64,000 nt of DNA from contig OY725497.1 of NCBI GenBank assembly GCA_963281255.1, positions 124,001 through 188,000 of the forward strand, given 5' to 3'. The notes below the pieces were generated by a model. The model searched no databases. It worked only from the letters and a program-made list of their open reading frames with translations, and had not been told where the DNA came from. Shown piece after piece: positions 52,662 to 63,500 of the stretch. This DNA is from Aphrocallistes beatrix. Its lineage: Eukaryota > Porifera > Hexactinellida > Sceptrulophora > Aphrocallistidae. The stretch's first letter is position 1; each line of letters starts with the position of its first letter. The position numbers were made by a program, and so were the translations under genes.

Positions 52662-53065
52662 AGTAGACTAATTAATTAAATTCTGAAAGTGTTAATTGCA
52701 AAATCATTTTATTGAATAATGGTTTTGTTTACGCTATAACGATAAGATGGCAGTTCTATTATCTTGATAGTTGTGTAAATGATTTGTTAAAGCTACGGAA
52801 TAACAGCATATGAATAGGATTTCATCCAGCACAGCGAACATAGCATTCCTTAATCGTAAATGTGATCTATTCTATTCCTGGAAAAGAGCGGTACGTATTC
52901 GAGGTACATAATATTAATAAGAAAAGAAAATACACAAAATCACACGTATGACTAAAAGCATAATATGAAAAATATCAATCACCTCTACAAGTAAGATATC
53001 CTATGTGTAGTTAAAACAAATTTACAAAGCTCAGTTCAGCAGAGACATAACCCTGAAAGAGAGAA
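52662..53065. other. Gene-free stretch between ELP1 and NOX
   Basis: AT-rich, the ELP1 upstream region and NOX 3'UTR. No repeat or small gene seen. Confidence 0.5.
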
Positions 53066-54775
53066 CTAGAAGTTCTCTTTGTTGTAGGAGAAACTACAGT
53101 TATTATCTGAGTGCTTGTTAGCTTGTAGATGGAGCTCCTTGGAGAGAATGGATGGCCCACAGAAGAATACCCCCACTTTCTTCCCTCTATGATCCTCAGC
53201 AATTTTACCAAAAATTTCGTCCCATTTTGGACGTCCGTAGTTGGTCTTGGCTCCAAGGCGAGTGATAGGATCTTCGATGTCGTCTTCGTGGAGATAGATT
53301 TCGCGCGCTTCTTCCGCAGACCAGCCCCTAGTGAGGTATATCTCATACTTGATCAGGTCCGGACACCCTTCGTCTTGGAGGGATTTCTCAATGGCTTTGA
53401 GGAGAGTCGCAAACCACTCAAAGGACTGAGGCTGTGGACACACCCAGAAGAAGTAGACTTGTTTTAGACGCTTTAGGTTCAAATTTTTTCGCTTGTGGAA
53501 GATTGACTTGAGAATTGAAGCGAAAGGAGTCACACCGATACCTGCACCAACCAGCATTGCAACCTCATAGTCAAACACATCCTCACTAGCAGTACCGAAC
53601 GGTCCGTCTGCAGTAATGACGATGTTCTTAATGCTGCCACCTTTCTGTTTCACTTTCTTAAGCAACGCCTCCGTCCAGTCGCCTACGATACGGATGTGAA
53701 CGCTGAACTCAGGGTTCTCCTCGGGGCATGACGTCAGAGTGAAGGGATGCCACTCCAGCAGACTGATTGATGGGATGTTCACAAATATGTACTGACCTAC
53801 GTCCTGACGGAAGAACTTGCGTCTCATTCTTAATTCGAGAGTTCTGGAAGGATGCTCCTCCACGTGAACAATTTCAACGGGAATAAGACTCTTGATAAAA
53901 CGGTACAACCGCTCCGTCAAGTAGATTGCGAGTGGAATCACGAAGTACTTATAAGAACTTGGGCCCGCGGATGTGAATTCAGCAGGGACGCAGGCCGATT
54001 CAGTGTCAGAGACTGTACAGTTCGCAGGATCGTGGTCCGCTAGGTTAGATTGGATGGGTAGCAACCTCTGGTATTGGTGGATGCCAAGCGCAACGAAATA
54101 GATAATGAAAAGATGGTGCGTGTACCAGAATATCTCAAAGAAACTCCTGCGTATTACCTCGACCGAGGAAGTGGCCATGAGGAACAATACCAGCCAGATA
54201 ATATGACCTGTTACCCCGGCATATGTTTGGTAGTTCAGCAGAACAGCGTCAAGAGGGAGTACGGGGGTTCTATCAGAGATCAGTCCATGGAAAATGAGAG
54301 GGTTGTTCCTCGGAGGGTTCAAAATGTTATTAGCACGATCATTGGCAGCATCAGTGATAATGAATTCGTAGTTGAAGTAGTGGCCAGCTGTGTGAATGAT
54401 TGAGGAGAATATGATCGCCCACGCGAACATAATGTGATAGCTGATGTTCTTGTCAAGAGCCTTGCGGAGACTGCGAGAGCAGCGGAAACAGGTGCCACGG
54501 ATTATTGAGATCAAGTTACGACACACAGGCAATAGGATTAGGAGAGAGTTGAAGTTTATAACCGAGGCAGGAGCTCTCGCGAAAACTAACCCCTGACGAG
54601 AAATCACACGGAAGTAGAAATATTGATCGAAGGTCTCGAATTGGATGAAGAACCCAATGAAAAGCGCGATGTTAGTCAGCATCCAAAGCGAGATGAAGAT
54701 ATAGCGCGGGAGGTCGTTGAGGAATCCTCTCAAAGAGAATGCGCGGAATAGCACGAACCTGTCAAAGAGCCACAT
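53066..54775 (-). CDS. NADPH oxidase, NOX1-4 type (gp91phox-like)
   Basis: Single-exon gene of 569 residues, the usual length of NOX2-type catalytic subunits. It passes electrons from NADPH through FAD and two hemes across the membrane to make superoxide. There are six membrane helices. Heme His pairs lie in YHIMFAWAIIFSSIIHTAGH and in YAGVTGHIIW plus FWYTHHLF. The FAD-binding motif is WHPFTLTS; NADPH motifs are VGAGIGVTPFASIL and GVFFCGPSILS. The chain ends in a C-terminal Phe, as in other NOX enzymes. No EF-hands precede the first helix, so it is not NOX5 or DUOX, and activity probably needs p22phox-like and cytosolic partners. The orthologue among NOX1-4 is not resolved. Confidence 0.95.
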   Translation of the reverse strand: MWLFDRFVLFRAFSLRGFLNDLPRYIFISLWMLTNIALFIGFFIQFETFDQYFYFRVISRQGLVFARAPASVINFNSLLILLPVCRNLISIIRGTCFRCSRSLRKALDKNISYHIMFAWAIIFSSIIHTAGHYFNYEFIITDAANDRANNILNPPRNNPLIFHGLISDRTPVLPLDAVLLNYQTYAGVTGHIIWLVLFLMATSSVEVIRRSFFEIFWYTHHLFIIYFVALGIHQYQRLLPIQSNLADHDPANCTVSDTESACVPAEFTSAGPSSYKYFVIPLAIYLTERLYRFIKSLIPVEIVHVEEHPSRTLELRMRRKFFRQDVGQYIFVNIPSISLLEWHPFTLTSCPEENPEFSVHIRIVGDWTEALLKKVKQKGGSIKNIVITADGPFGTASEDVFDYEVAMLVGAGIGVTPFASILKSIFHKRKNLNLKRLKQVYFFWVCPQPQSFEWFATLLKAIEKSLQDEGCPDLIKYEIYLTRGWSAEEAREIYLHEDDIEDPITRLGAKTNYGRPKWDEIFGKIAEDHRGKKVGVFFCGPSILSKELHLQANKHSDNNCSFSYNKENF

Positions 54776-55039
54776 CCGTACCTAGCTAGTCAGTTAGGAG
54801 AACTAAATGAAGAGTTGTATAAGAGGCTACATAGACAATTTAGTTAAACAACTTATGTCGATATAATTTGATAGCTGAATTGAACGCATAATGGATTGTA
54901 TTAATTAGAATTGGATGAAGTGCCGGTAGTAAGAATGTGATATCGTGTTACTAAGTAGAAAGATGACCCTATTGAAATACCATTGCTAATTAAAATGATT
55001 TAAGGTCGCTATTTTATTAACAAAGTTAGATAATTTTGA

Positions 55040-56180
55040 TTAGATTTTCATTCTTTTCTTAGTCTGCTGCAGGCGCTTCAGCTTCTTCTGAACTTTCTTA
55101 GTAGATTTGGGAGGTTTAGATTTAGACTGGCTCTTATCTTTCGTCCTTCTACCTGACTTACCCTTATCCCTTGTCTTACTGGCACCGTCATCGTCAGGAT
55201 CCACACCTTTATTCTTGTGAGACTTCTGCCTCTTGTCAATGTACCTATTGACTGCTTTACTCACGTTAACGACAGGTTTATCTCGAGACATGGAGTCCAG
55301 AAGTTTGAGCTGATTCTCTCGTTCTGCCTTCAGGTCTCCTAACACAGGCGCAAACTTCCTCTTCTCTCCTTGGATAGACTTGGGTTCTCCTTTTACTTTC
55401 TCACTAAACCTATACATTTACATGATAAATGTTATTTAAAATATTCTTAAATTAGTTGAGGTGTCTTGTTACAAACAAACCTCCCCAAAGAAGGAGTTGA
55501 TGCCTTAGCCAGTCCTGCCATCTTCTGCAGTTCCTTCCTGCTTCCTCTCTGTTTCTCATCTGTAAGCAGGTGAGGAGCCTTTATCTTACCCTCATGATCC
55601 CTCATCAAGTTCTTCACCCGATGGTACTCATTCTTAGCTACTCTCTCTCTCTTCTCCTCCTTCGCTTTCTCGAAATAGTCGTCATAAGGATTCTTCTGAT
55701 CTGGAATCTATTTGAATGTCATGATGAATAACTATAGGGTAAGGTACCACCAGATCTTACCTCAATCAACCACTGGTCCTCAGGGTTACTCCCAGCTCTC
55801 TTGTACCCCCATCTAGGTTTCCACTCCTGAGCTCCTTCGTCCCACATCATCCTGCTCCTCTTCTTGTTGTGGATCCCTTTCTCCTTGGAATATCTCTCCC
55901 ATCTGGTCAGGGGCTTGGGTTGAGGGAGGGGCTGAGAACGGGGTAGGCGGGTCTTAGGTTCAGGTAGGTTCACAACAGATAAGTGCTTGTCCCTCTCATG
56001 AGGTAGACTAGACAGCTGACTGAATATATTCATGACACACTGCTGTGCTCTATTCAGTAGCTCCTGTTCATTAGGTGCACCTCCTTCCGTGTTTAAGTGG
56101 AAGTCTATGTCGGTAGCTGTGAGGTTACCTAGGTCTATTTCTACTCCTTCGTTCCTGACTGTGTTGGGAACTGAGGACAT
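55040..56180 (-). CDS. RRS1: Ribosome biogenesis regulator RRS1 (3 exons)
   Basis: Exons 56180-55761, 55707-55481 and 55409-55040 join in frame (phase 0, then phase 2) to 338 residues. RRS1 joins RPF2, 5S rRNA, RPL5 and RPL11 in assembly of the large ribosomal subunit. The core is PLTRWERYSKEKGIHNKKRS, then MMWDEGAQEWKPRWGYKRAG and the DDYFEKAKEEKRERVAKNE region. The C-terminal half has KRKFAPVLGDLKAERENQLK and a Lys-rich nuclear tail, both as in RRS1. Introns are only 53 and 71 nt, far shorter than the kilobase introns of TEP1 and the homeodomain gene. It is one of the few multi-exon genes here. Confidence 0.93.
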
Positions 56181-56548
56181 TTCTTAATTAAAAAATGACA
56201 GCTGTATAATAGATAAATGGCATATAAATATAAAGTTTCCCCCCTTACCACAAAAATAATCATTTAAAATTATTAACAAATGTAACTCCTTGAAAATTAC
56301 GAACACAAAATGGAAAGATAGGAAAAGTATTACAGTACATAGGAAATACATAACTAGTGCAGAAAATACGCATAATGTATATTAATTAAACTAGTCTAGT
56401 ACCTAAAGCCTAAGTAAACATCTGATTTTTATCATTAGTAATTCAGTATATAGAAAAAGGAAATGGGAAATAACGGGCTAGGTGATACCGAGTATATGGA
56501 GGCAAAGCACCCATACGTAATTTGGTTGATTGGATTCTAAATTATAAG
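56181..56548. other. Gene-free stretch between RRS1 and the first receptor
   Basis: AT-rich, probably RRS1 promoter and receptor 3'UTR. No feature recognised. Confidence 0.5.
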
Positions 56549-58003
56549 TTAATCTATATAAGCATAGTGTGCACCCTCCATGGAAGACTTAGCATGATCA
56601 ATATCTGTGTATTGAGTCTTGGGGAGAGGTTGGGGTTTAGGAGGAGAATCTGCGTTAGAGAAATTTGGCTCGATATAATGTAGTTCTGTACTTTCTGGTT
56701 CATCAGATTGACCGTTTATTGGCTCAGGTGGATCAGGATTCTCTTTCGATTCAGACAGACGTCCAGCAGGAAATGATCTGAATTTAGAATTTTTCTTTTT
56801 ACGCAAAATAATAATCAGTACAACTATAACGACAATCAGTATAGTAAGAATTACAACCAAAACCACAGAAATAATGATGTAGACATAAAGAAGAGGTCCT
56901 GGAGAGGGAAGGGAAGGAGTGCTAGGACTAGGAATCATAGTGGTATTGGAAACATTTCCAGTTGGAGTAGTAATATTAATAATTGTGGGAGATGTAGTTA
57001 TTTTTGGAGATGTAGTTGGAATGGCAGGAGTTACACGAACAATAATTACAGGAATCATTTGTGAAAGTGTCATAGAATCTTTACAATCAGAAAGTCTCAC
57101 TTCAATTGAAATATTATAGTTACTAGTCTCATTCAAGTTAAAATTTGATATCAACTTGTAGTTACTATCAGAAATACTACCATTAACAAGAATAGTGGTA
57201 GGAGAACTCAATTCGAATAAACTGTAGTTCACACTCTTTCTGTACCCTGGATCCGAAACGACGGTTATAAGAAGTGTCTTGTTAGCATAGGTAGCATTGT
57301 ATGTAGTAATGATTGGACTTGAAGGAACAAGAATTTGATTCATTCCAGGTGAGGAATCATAGACACAAGTTTTAGCAGTTAAATTGAAACCAACATTTTC
57401 ACCAGCTGTTAGAGGATCCGAGAAAAAGAATTTGTCAGATAAAAAATTATCACTACCTGCAAATCTCAGGGTATAACCTGTGATAGGAAGTTGGGATGAG
57501 GGAGAGTTCCAATGCAGCATCACAGTACAGTTAGATGGTATAGGTGTCAAATGGAGAGTAGGTGGAGATGGAGGAGGTGACAGAGTTAAAATATCTGATT
57601 GATTAATTAGTAAATTAGTATTTAGATCAAATGATGTACATCCTATGAGAGTTCCATTGTCATCTTTCGAAATATTAAAAAGAGTAATGGTGGATCTGAG
57701 AGTACTAAAAAAAGGGGTGTTTGGTATTTGGGTATTATTATTAGTTGCACTAATTCGGGACAAGTCTACTCCGTCCGAAGACTCTGAATTTAGATCCACT
57801 AACGTGAGGGCTAATAACTGTTTATATATGAAGAACGTTTGGCTCGGAAATCTTCCATTGAGAGTACAATCATAAGAAATAGAGTCTCCTAAACACACTT
57901 CACTAGAAGGTGGAGAGAACTGGCAAGAAATATTGTGAACGGTTGAAATGATTAATAATAGGAGTATCTTGAGATTTTCACCTTTACTACTCCCGGTATT
58001 CAT
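56549..58003 (-). CDS. Ig/FN3-like type I receptor with tyrosine-motif tail (paired receptor, long form)
   Basis: Single-exon gene of 484 residues. Order: signal peptide (ILLLLIISTVHNISC); an Ig-like domain with a Cys pair and a DNGTLIGC end resembling the DxGxYxC motif; an FN3-like domain (CTVMLHWNSPSSQLPITGYT); a further beta-rich region with many N-glycosylation sequons; a Thr/Pro stalk; a long membrane helix; and a cytoplasmic tail of about 85 residues. The tail has Y443 in LHYIEP (YxxP, SH2-adaptor type), Y465 in TQYTDI (fits the ITSM pattern TxYxx[VI]), Y480/Y482 in AHYAYI, and a PPKPQPLP SH3-ligand stretch. The tandem neighbour at 58547 is nearly identical outside but has no tail. I recognise no named family. 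A signalling receptor is a solid inference; ligand and function are unknown. Confidence 0.8.
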   Translation of the reverse strand: MNTGSSKGENLKILLLLIISTVHNISCQFSPPSSEVCLGDSISYDCTLNGRFPSQTFFIYKQLLALTLVDLNSESSDGVDLSRISATNNNTQIPNTPFFSTLRSTITLFNISKDDNGTLIGCTSFDLNTNLLINQSDILTLSPPPSPPTLHLTPIPSNCTVMLHWNSPSSQLPITGYTLRFAGSDNFLSDKFFFSDPLTAGENVGFNLTAKTCVYDSSPGMNQILVPSSPIITTYNATYANKTLLITVVSDPGYRKSVNYSLFELSSPTTILVNGSISDSNYKLISNFNLNETSNYNISIEVRLSDCKDSMTLSQMIPVIIVRVTPAIPTTSPKITTSPTIINITTPTGNVSNTTMIPSPSTPSLPSPGPLLYVYIIISVVLVVILTILIVVIVVLIIILRKKKNSKFRSFPAGRLSESKENPDPPEPINGQSDEPESTELHYIEPNFSNADSPPKPQPLPKTQYTDIDHAKSSMEGAHYAYID

Positions 58004-58546
58004 TACTAAATTGCTAATTTAATACATGAGGATTATCAACTTACAAGGCACAGCCTTCTGAATCTGATCAAAACACAACTTATATTTTGACTTAAAATAG
58101 TTTCGGCGGCTATGATTCCAATAATACTTAGATAAAGTCGTTGTAAGTAAAATATTCTACTACCCACATCAATATTCGGCTACTGCATGTATTGCCATCA
58201 TTGTAACTATTTCCATCCATGTATCATTCTATTTCAGGTACATAATATTGATCTACTATTGATTTTGGGAAATATTTCAGTCAATTGGTTTCAATGCGTG
58301 TTAATTAGAAGTTTATGATAACTATTTATTATACATCAAGATTATCAAATACATAATGGAATATGATAATGAAATACCGTCCTCCCGCATCCCAATTGGT
58401 GGTGTTTTGCGGGCTGAAACAAGTTTTTTTCCCTAGCAGTGGTTTAATATTGTTAAAATGTTTGATAATATGTTTGCCAATACAATAATGTACAAATATG
58501 TTTTAACTTCAAATAATAAAAGTTCATACAAATAAAAATCATAGGA
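58004..58546. other. Spacer between the tandem receptors
   Basis: The part nearest 58004 matches the sequence just upstream of the second receptor (59786-59870), so the duplication included the promoter-proximal region. A possible 31-nt intron (donor gtaagt, acceptor aattag) sits just before the ATG in both copies. The rest is AT-rich. Confidence 0.55.
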
Positions 58547-59785
58547 CTATTTTTGGTATTTAAATGTTAGGATCAAACTAATTAAAATTAATATAAAGAG
58601 TAAACTTAGTAAAACGATTGCACACATTATCAACCAGAACATGGAATAAAACAATGCACTAGGGTGTGATGTCGCGTTGTGAACTATAAACATATCAGTA
58701 GTTGTTAAAGAAAAACTAAAATGAGGTGTAGTTGTTAAAGAAAAACTAAAATGAGGTGTAGTTATTTTTTGTGATGTAGTTATTTTTGGAGATGTAATTG
58801 GAATGGAAGGAGTCACACTAACAATGATTACAGGAATCATTTGTGAAAGTGTCATTGAATCTTTACAATCAGAAAGTCTCACTTCAATTGAAATATTATA
58901 GTTACTAGACTCATTCAAGTTAAAATTTGATATCAACTCGTAGTTATCGTCAGAAATACTACCATCAACAAGAATAGTGGTGGGAGAACTCAATTCAAAT
59001 AAACTGTAGTTCACACTCTTTCTGTACCCTGGATCCGAAACGACGGTTATAAGGAGTGTCTTGTTACCATATATAGCATTGTATTTAGTAATGTTTGGAC
59101 TTGAAGGAACAAGAATTTGATTCATTCCAGGTGAGGAATCATATACACAAGTTCTAGCAGTTAAATTGAAACAAACATTTTCACCAGCTGTTAGAGGATC
59201 TGAGAAAAAGAATTCGTCAGATACAAAATTATCACTACCTCCAAAACTCAGGGTATAACCTGTGATAGGAAGTTGGGATGAGGGAGGGTTCCATTGCAGC
59301 ATCACAGTACAGTTAGATGGTATGGGTGTCAAATGGAGAGTAGGTGGAGATGGAGGAGGTGACAGAGTCAAAATATCTGATTGGTTAATTTGTAAATTAG
59401 TATTTAGATCAATTGCTGTACATCCCATGAGAGTTCCATCGTCATCTTTCGAAATATTAATAAGAGTAATGGTGGATCTGAGAGTACTAAAAAAAATGGT
59501 GTTTGGTATTTGGGTATTATTAACTGTTGCACTAATTCGGGACAAGTCTACTCCGTCATGTGATACTGAATTTAGATCGGTTAACGTGATGGCTAATAAC
59601 CGTTTATATATAAAGAACTGATGGCTCGGAAATCTTCCATTGAGAGTACAACTGTAAGAAATAGAGTCTCCTAAACACACTTCACCAGAAGGTGGTGAGA
59701 ACTGGCAAGTAATCTTGTGAACGGTTGAAATGATTAATAATAGTAGTATCTTGAGATTTTCACCTCTACTACTTCCGGTATTCAT
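58547..59785 (-). CDS. Ig/FN3-like receptor paralogue with almost no cytoplasmic tail (short form)
   Basis: Single-exon gene of 412 residues. From the signal peptide through the FN3-like and second beta-rich region it is almost identical to the long form, with scattered substitutions. Similarity breaks near residue 340, in the Thr-rich stalk. The membrane segment is unrelated in sequence (MCAIVLLSLLFILILISLI) and only about six residues (TFKYQK) follow it, so it has no tyrosine motifs. No charged residue sits inside the membrane helix to recruit an ITAM adaptor, so a decoy or GPI-free accessory role is as likely as activation. The stalk holds a 30-bp tandem duplication. This is the second member of a recent tandem pair. 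Confidence 0.8.
   Translation of the reverse strand: MNTGSSRGENLKILLLLIISTVHKITCQFSPPSGEVCLGDSISYSCTLNGRFPSHQFFIYKRLLAITLTDLNSVSHDGVDLSRISATVNNTQIPNTIFFSTLRSTITLINISKDDDGTLMGCTAIDLNTNLQINQSDILTLSPPPSPPTLHLTPIPSNCTVMLQWNPPSSQLPITGYTLSFGGSDNFVSDEFFFSDPLTAGENVCFNLTARTCVYDSSPGMNQILVPSSPNITKYNAIYGNKTLLITVVSDPGYRKSVNYSLFELSSPTTILVDGSISDDNYELISNFNLNESSNYNISIEVRLSDCKDSMTLSQMIPVIIVSVTPSIPITSPKITTSQKITTPHFSFSLTTTPHFSFSLTTTDMFIVHNATSHPSALFYSMFWLIMCAIVLLSLLFILILISLILTFKYQK
58701..58760. repeat. 30-bp tandem duplication in the receptor stalk
   Basis: Two identical 30-bp units (gttgttaaagaaaaactaaa plus atgaggtgta) in frame, encoding repeated TTPHFSFSLT in the stalk of the short receptor. The long form lacks it. 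Perfect identity suggests recent origin. Confidence 0.9.
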
Positions 59786-59867
59786 TAGTAAATTGCTAAT
59801 TTAATAAATGAGGATTATCATAACTTACAAGACACAGCCTTCTGATTCTGATCAAAACACATCTTAT

Positions 59868-59898
59868 GTTTTGTTTGTTTGTTTGTTTGTTTGTTTGT
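59868..59898. repeat. (TTTG)n microsatellite
   Basis: About seven uninterrupted TTTG units at the edge of the duplicated receptor block. It may mark the duplication breakpoint, since similarity between copies ends around here. Confidence 0.9.
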
Positions 59899-60114
59899 CC
59901 ATAATTAATTGAAAAGACTAGAAATCGTAAAAATGCTCATCATAGATCAGATGATAGTGTAAATCACAAAATTTATTGCGTCATTATCTTAAGAATGTGG
60001 AAGCACACTCCCATTCCATATATGAGGGGCTATTTTCATATACGTACGTATAACTTATAATAGTCGCACTTTCACAAAAAATAAGTTATCATCTCTCAAA
60101 TTCTGGTCAAGGGA

Positions 60115-60500
60115 GTGACCATTAGTTTGACTCGGTTTTTTTCAGAGGGTTGTCATTGGTTCGATTCGTTTTTTACTAAGGATGTCAGTTCGATTCGTTT
60201 TCTATTAGGGTTGTCAATAGTTCACTCAGTTTTTTTGTCAGAATTTCGCCCAAAGGGCCATTATGGCAATTTAGGTTGAGAAATTCTCCCGAAACACCGA
60301 AGAATCCTGGTATTTTTAGCAGTCTTGTAACAATTAAATAAGATTTCAGACATTTAGGACGAGATTTACAGGGAACCCAGTATCTGATGATAATTATCCA
60401 CCCAATCATGTGTATCCCAAATTCGAAATACTGACCACTCTAACAAAACTGAGTCGAACTAATGACAACCCTCGAAAAAACGAGTTTCGAACTTATGAAA
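60115..60500. repeat. Cluster of ~32-bp direct and inverted repeats
   Basis: A unit of the form GGGTTGTCATTAGTTCGACT followed by CGTTTTTT occurs about four times in direct order at 60115-60245. It occurs about twice in reverse orientation at 60436-60500, around a 190-bp non-repetitive core. This could be a foldback or tandem-ended non-autonomous transposon. Copies differ at several positions. No coding capacity. Confidence 0.7.
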
Positions 60501-60558
60501 GAGATAAATGTATACTAGTATAAATCAAGCTTGTACAAACTACAATCAATCCAAAACA

Positions 60559-63500
60559 TTAGAGTTTAATAAAATCTTCATCTTCAGAATCCAATCCTTC
60601 TTTTTTGGTATCAGAAGGAGCAGCAATCACAAACTTATCAGATTCAACCTTGGGGATAATTATCTGTCCAGAATCCAATTCATCATCCTCTGACTCACTC
60701 CCACTCATATTCGAAATCAAGTGTCCCACTTCAGATCCATCGGTCCGTTTAAACCTGTACTGAGCGTTAGGTACTCCAGAGAGGAACGCTCTCAGTCGAT
60801 AGAACACGCGGTCTCCCTTCTTGGAGCGTTTGTAGAAACAGAGCGTGACCAGGATAGCCAGGAAGATGCACAGGAAGCACACGACCATGACTAGAATGAA
60901 CACGACAGCTGTCTTTCCAGAGGAACTCAGCCCTCCTCCCGGAGTACTAGCATCAGTAGCATGAGGCTCATACGAGGAACAGACAGAATCAGGTGCCGAC
61001 ACTGAGAATGCGTAGAGACAACCAGCAGGGGAGGTGTGGAGAAGATCTATACTGACATCTGTGTGCACTGTGGAACAAGTTATGTAGAATAAAGTTAGAA
61101 TAGGTTTGCCAGTTAATTTACAAGCTCTGTCTGCTGTACTCATTATTAGCTCGATATAAGATTCATTGATGACACTCACTCTCTGTTTCTGATGAGAACT
61201 GAGAGATAACGGACTCGAATCTGTGGGTGATACGAGACAGACTGACGTGTCCTTATCCTTACACCCTCCCTTACTGTAATCACAGAAGTTGACATAGAAG
61301 TCTAGTGTTACTCCTGTTTGCTTATTCATAAAATAATAACCTGTATCATGACTCAACTTGGAGATAGCATCGTGACATTCCCCTGGTGCAACGTTGGTTG
61401 TCAAAGCACCGGTTCCATCAACTGGAGAATCCTCAGATACGAGAGATGTTTCGAATATGATGCTGCTCTCACAGGAAGTAGACGTGTCAATGGAGGAAAC
61501 GAAAGTTGGAGTTCCCATCAACATATGACCAGGATAGAACAAGATCTTAACGGAGTTGGTCTTAGACTTGTTTCGCATGCATTTGGTCTGACTACGAGCT
61601 GTCTCTACGGGATACTTCCCATCAGCACTCAGTTTGAGCACAGCCGTGTCAAGAGACCCTACCTCGTACAGGCTGCTTCCTTTCAAAACGCAGACCAAAG
61701 AATCTGATGAACAAGACTGACTGGTTAACGTGGTGCTCTCGAGGAAGAAATTCATACCGGAACAAGGGTTGAAGTAGAGTTTGTTGCCGGAGCTGCCTAC
61801 ATCAACTTCCCACGCACCGTATTTCTTATTCAGATCAGTCAGGTCCACAACTCGACTACCAACACTCACTTTACACTCTGTGACGGTGGAACCACAAGCT
61901 AGCGGGGTGTGCCAGAGGAAGTAGTGCTTACAACCACTGCTGACAGGCAGACGTTCTACGTACTTGTTATCAACCGCACTTTTGTTACATACAAACTCGA
62001 TCTGAGACTCGTATTTAGCTCCCCCAATACACACATCTCCATTGGCATACTTAAGTACTGGGAAGTGACTGGCTAGTTTGAGACTATCCTTGCTAGAATA
62101 CACACCAAAGTTTTGATTATTGTTGTAACATACCGAGGCGCCTTTACAACTCTGAATAACTTGACAAGCGGTCACCTGATACAGAGGATCGTTACTGACA
62201 CTCACGATTCCTAGCTGCGAGATAGGCACCAAATCAAACACGTCACCTGTCACATTATCTGTAATCTTACACTCCTCAGACACTGTGCCTCCACTGTCAG
62301 CACAAGCAGTGTGTGTGGCCCAATTAAACGTATAATGACACGTCTATAAGAGAGAATGAATATAAATTCATCATATACTCACGTAGTTATGAAATAAATC
62401 AATAAACTCACACTCTTTTCCATAGTGATATACTCTTCCAAGTCTGCTCCTCTCTCACAGATGAAGTTGATCGTAGCATTGTACGTACCTTCTCCACACA
62501 CATCCCCGTTAATGTACTCTATCTTCAGCTTCCCCTCGCTCACGTACTGAGGGCTAGCCGACACCTGGCCTAGACTCACCGCGTGGCTTCCACTCAGCAT
62601 GCAGATGGCAGCAGTGGCAGGACAGATCTGCTTCTCTTCAGGGAGAAGGTTGTGACACACGTTAATCAGGAACAGATCCTCGTTGAACTTAACTCTCCAG
62701 TTGTTATCGAACGCCTTCAGCCAGTTTAGATCATACTTCTCCCCTCCATTCTCTACGCTACACTCGACCTGGTACTGGCAGAGAGACGGGGTCTCCCACT
62801 GCATACGGTACACACACTCGTCACTTCGTCCTAGCAAGGTCTGCTTCTCACTGGTGCCGCACTGCATCATAACTTCGACAGAACTAGCGAACTTAGAAGA
62901 AGAGTCGAGGCAACTGAATCCGTCGTAATAAGAAATCAAGATGCTATCTCCATAGAACCATTTAGAGGTGTGATTAGTCGCGATACGATGAAATGAACTA
63001 TCCATTGTCAAGCATACAGCAGTATTACCGTCGTTACACTCTCCTAAAGCTGTACCAGCGAGAGAACCACACAGTGCGATTGTCAAGCTACCTCCCACCC
63101 CGCTAACTCCTGGAACCACACTCGCTACAGGGAACTTCTCCAGGTCTATAGTGAACCCGGTTCCGTACTGCACCATCTGGCATGAGTCAGATGGCTCACT
63201 CCGACACGCGGCGATGGTCTTCCAAGAGAAGAAGTTGAGAGACGAGTCAGAACTGTGACTGATGGAGGTAGGACCTCCAGCTGCCTGGTCCTCTCCCGGA
63301 CAGTACAAGAAGACAGTGGAGTTGCGACTAGCGTCAGGAGTCGAGTAGAAGAGAACGACGATGTTGTCTTGCACGAGGTGGGGAGGCTGTGTCATCACAC
63401 CCAGGTCTGTAGCCGTCCATGCCTGTAATGAGACAGATCAAACTCTATTTAGATAATTATAACCAGGAAATATAAGTTCTAAACCCACATTATTGCTCCA

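Larger units (their letters stand above)
59786..60558. other. Gene-free stretch between receptors and the CI-MPR-like gene
   Basis: Contains a (TTTG)n microsatellite, the 5' limit of the receptor duplication and a cluster of direct and inverted ~32-bp repeats (60115-60500). Confidence 0.6.
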
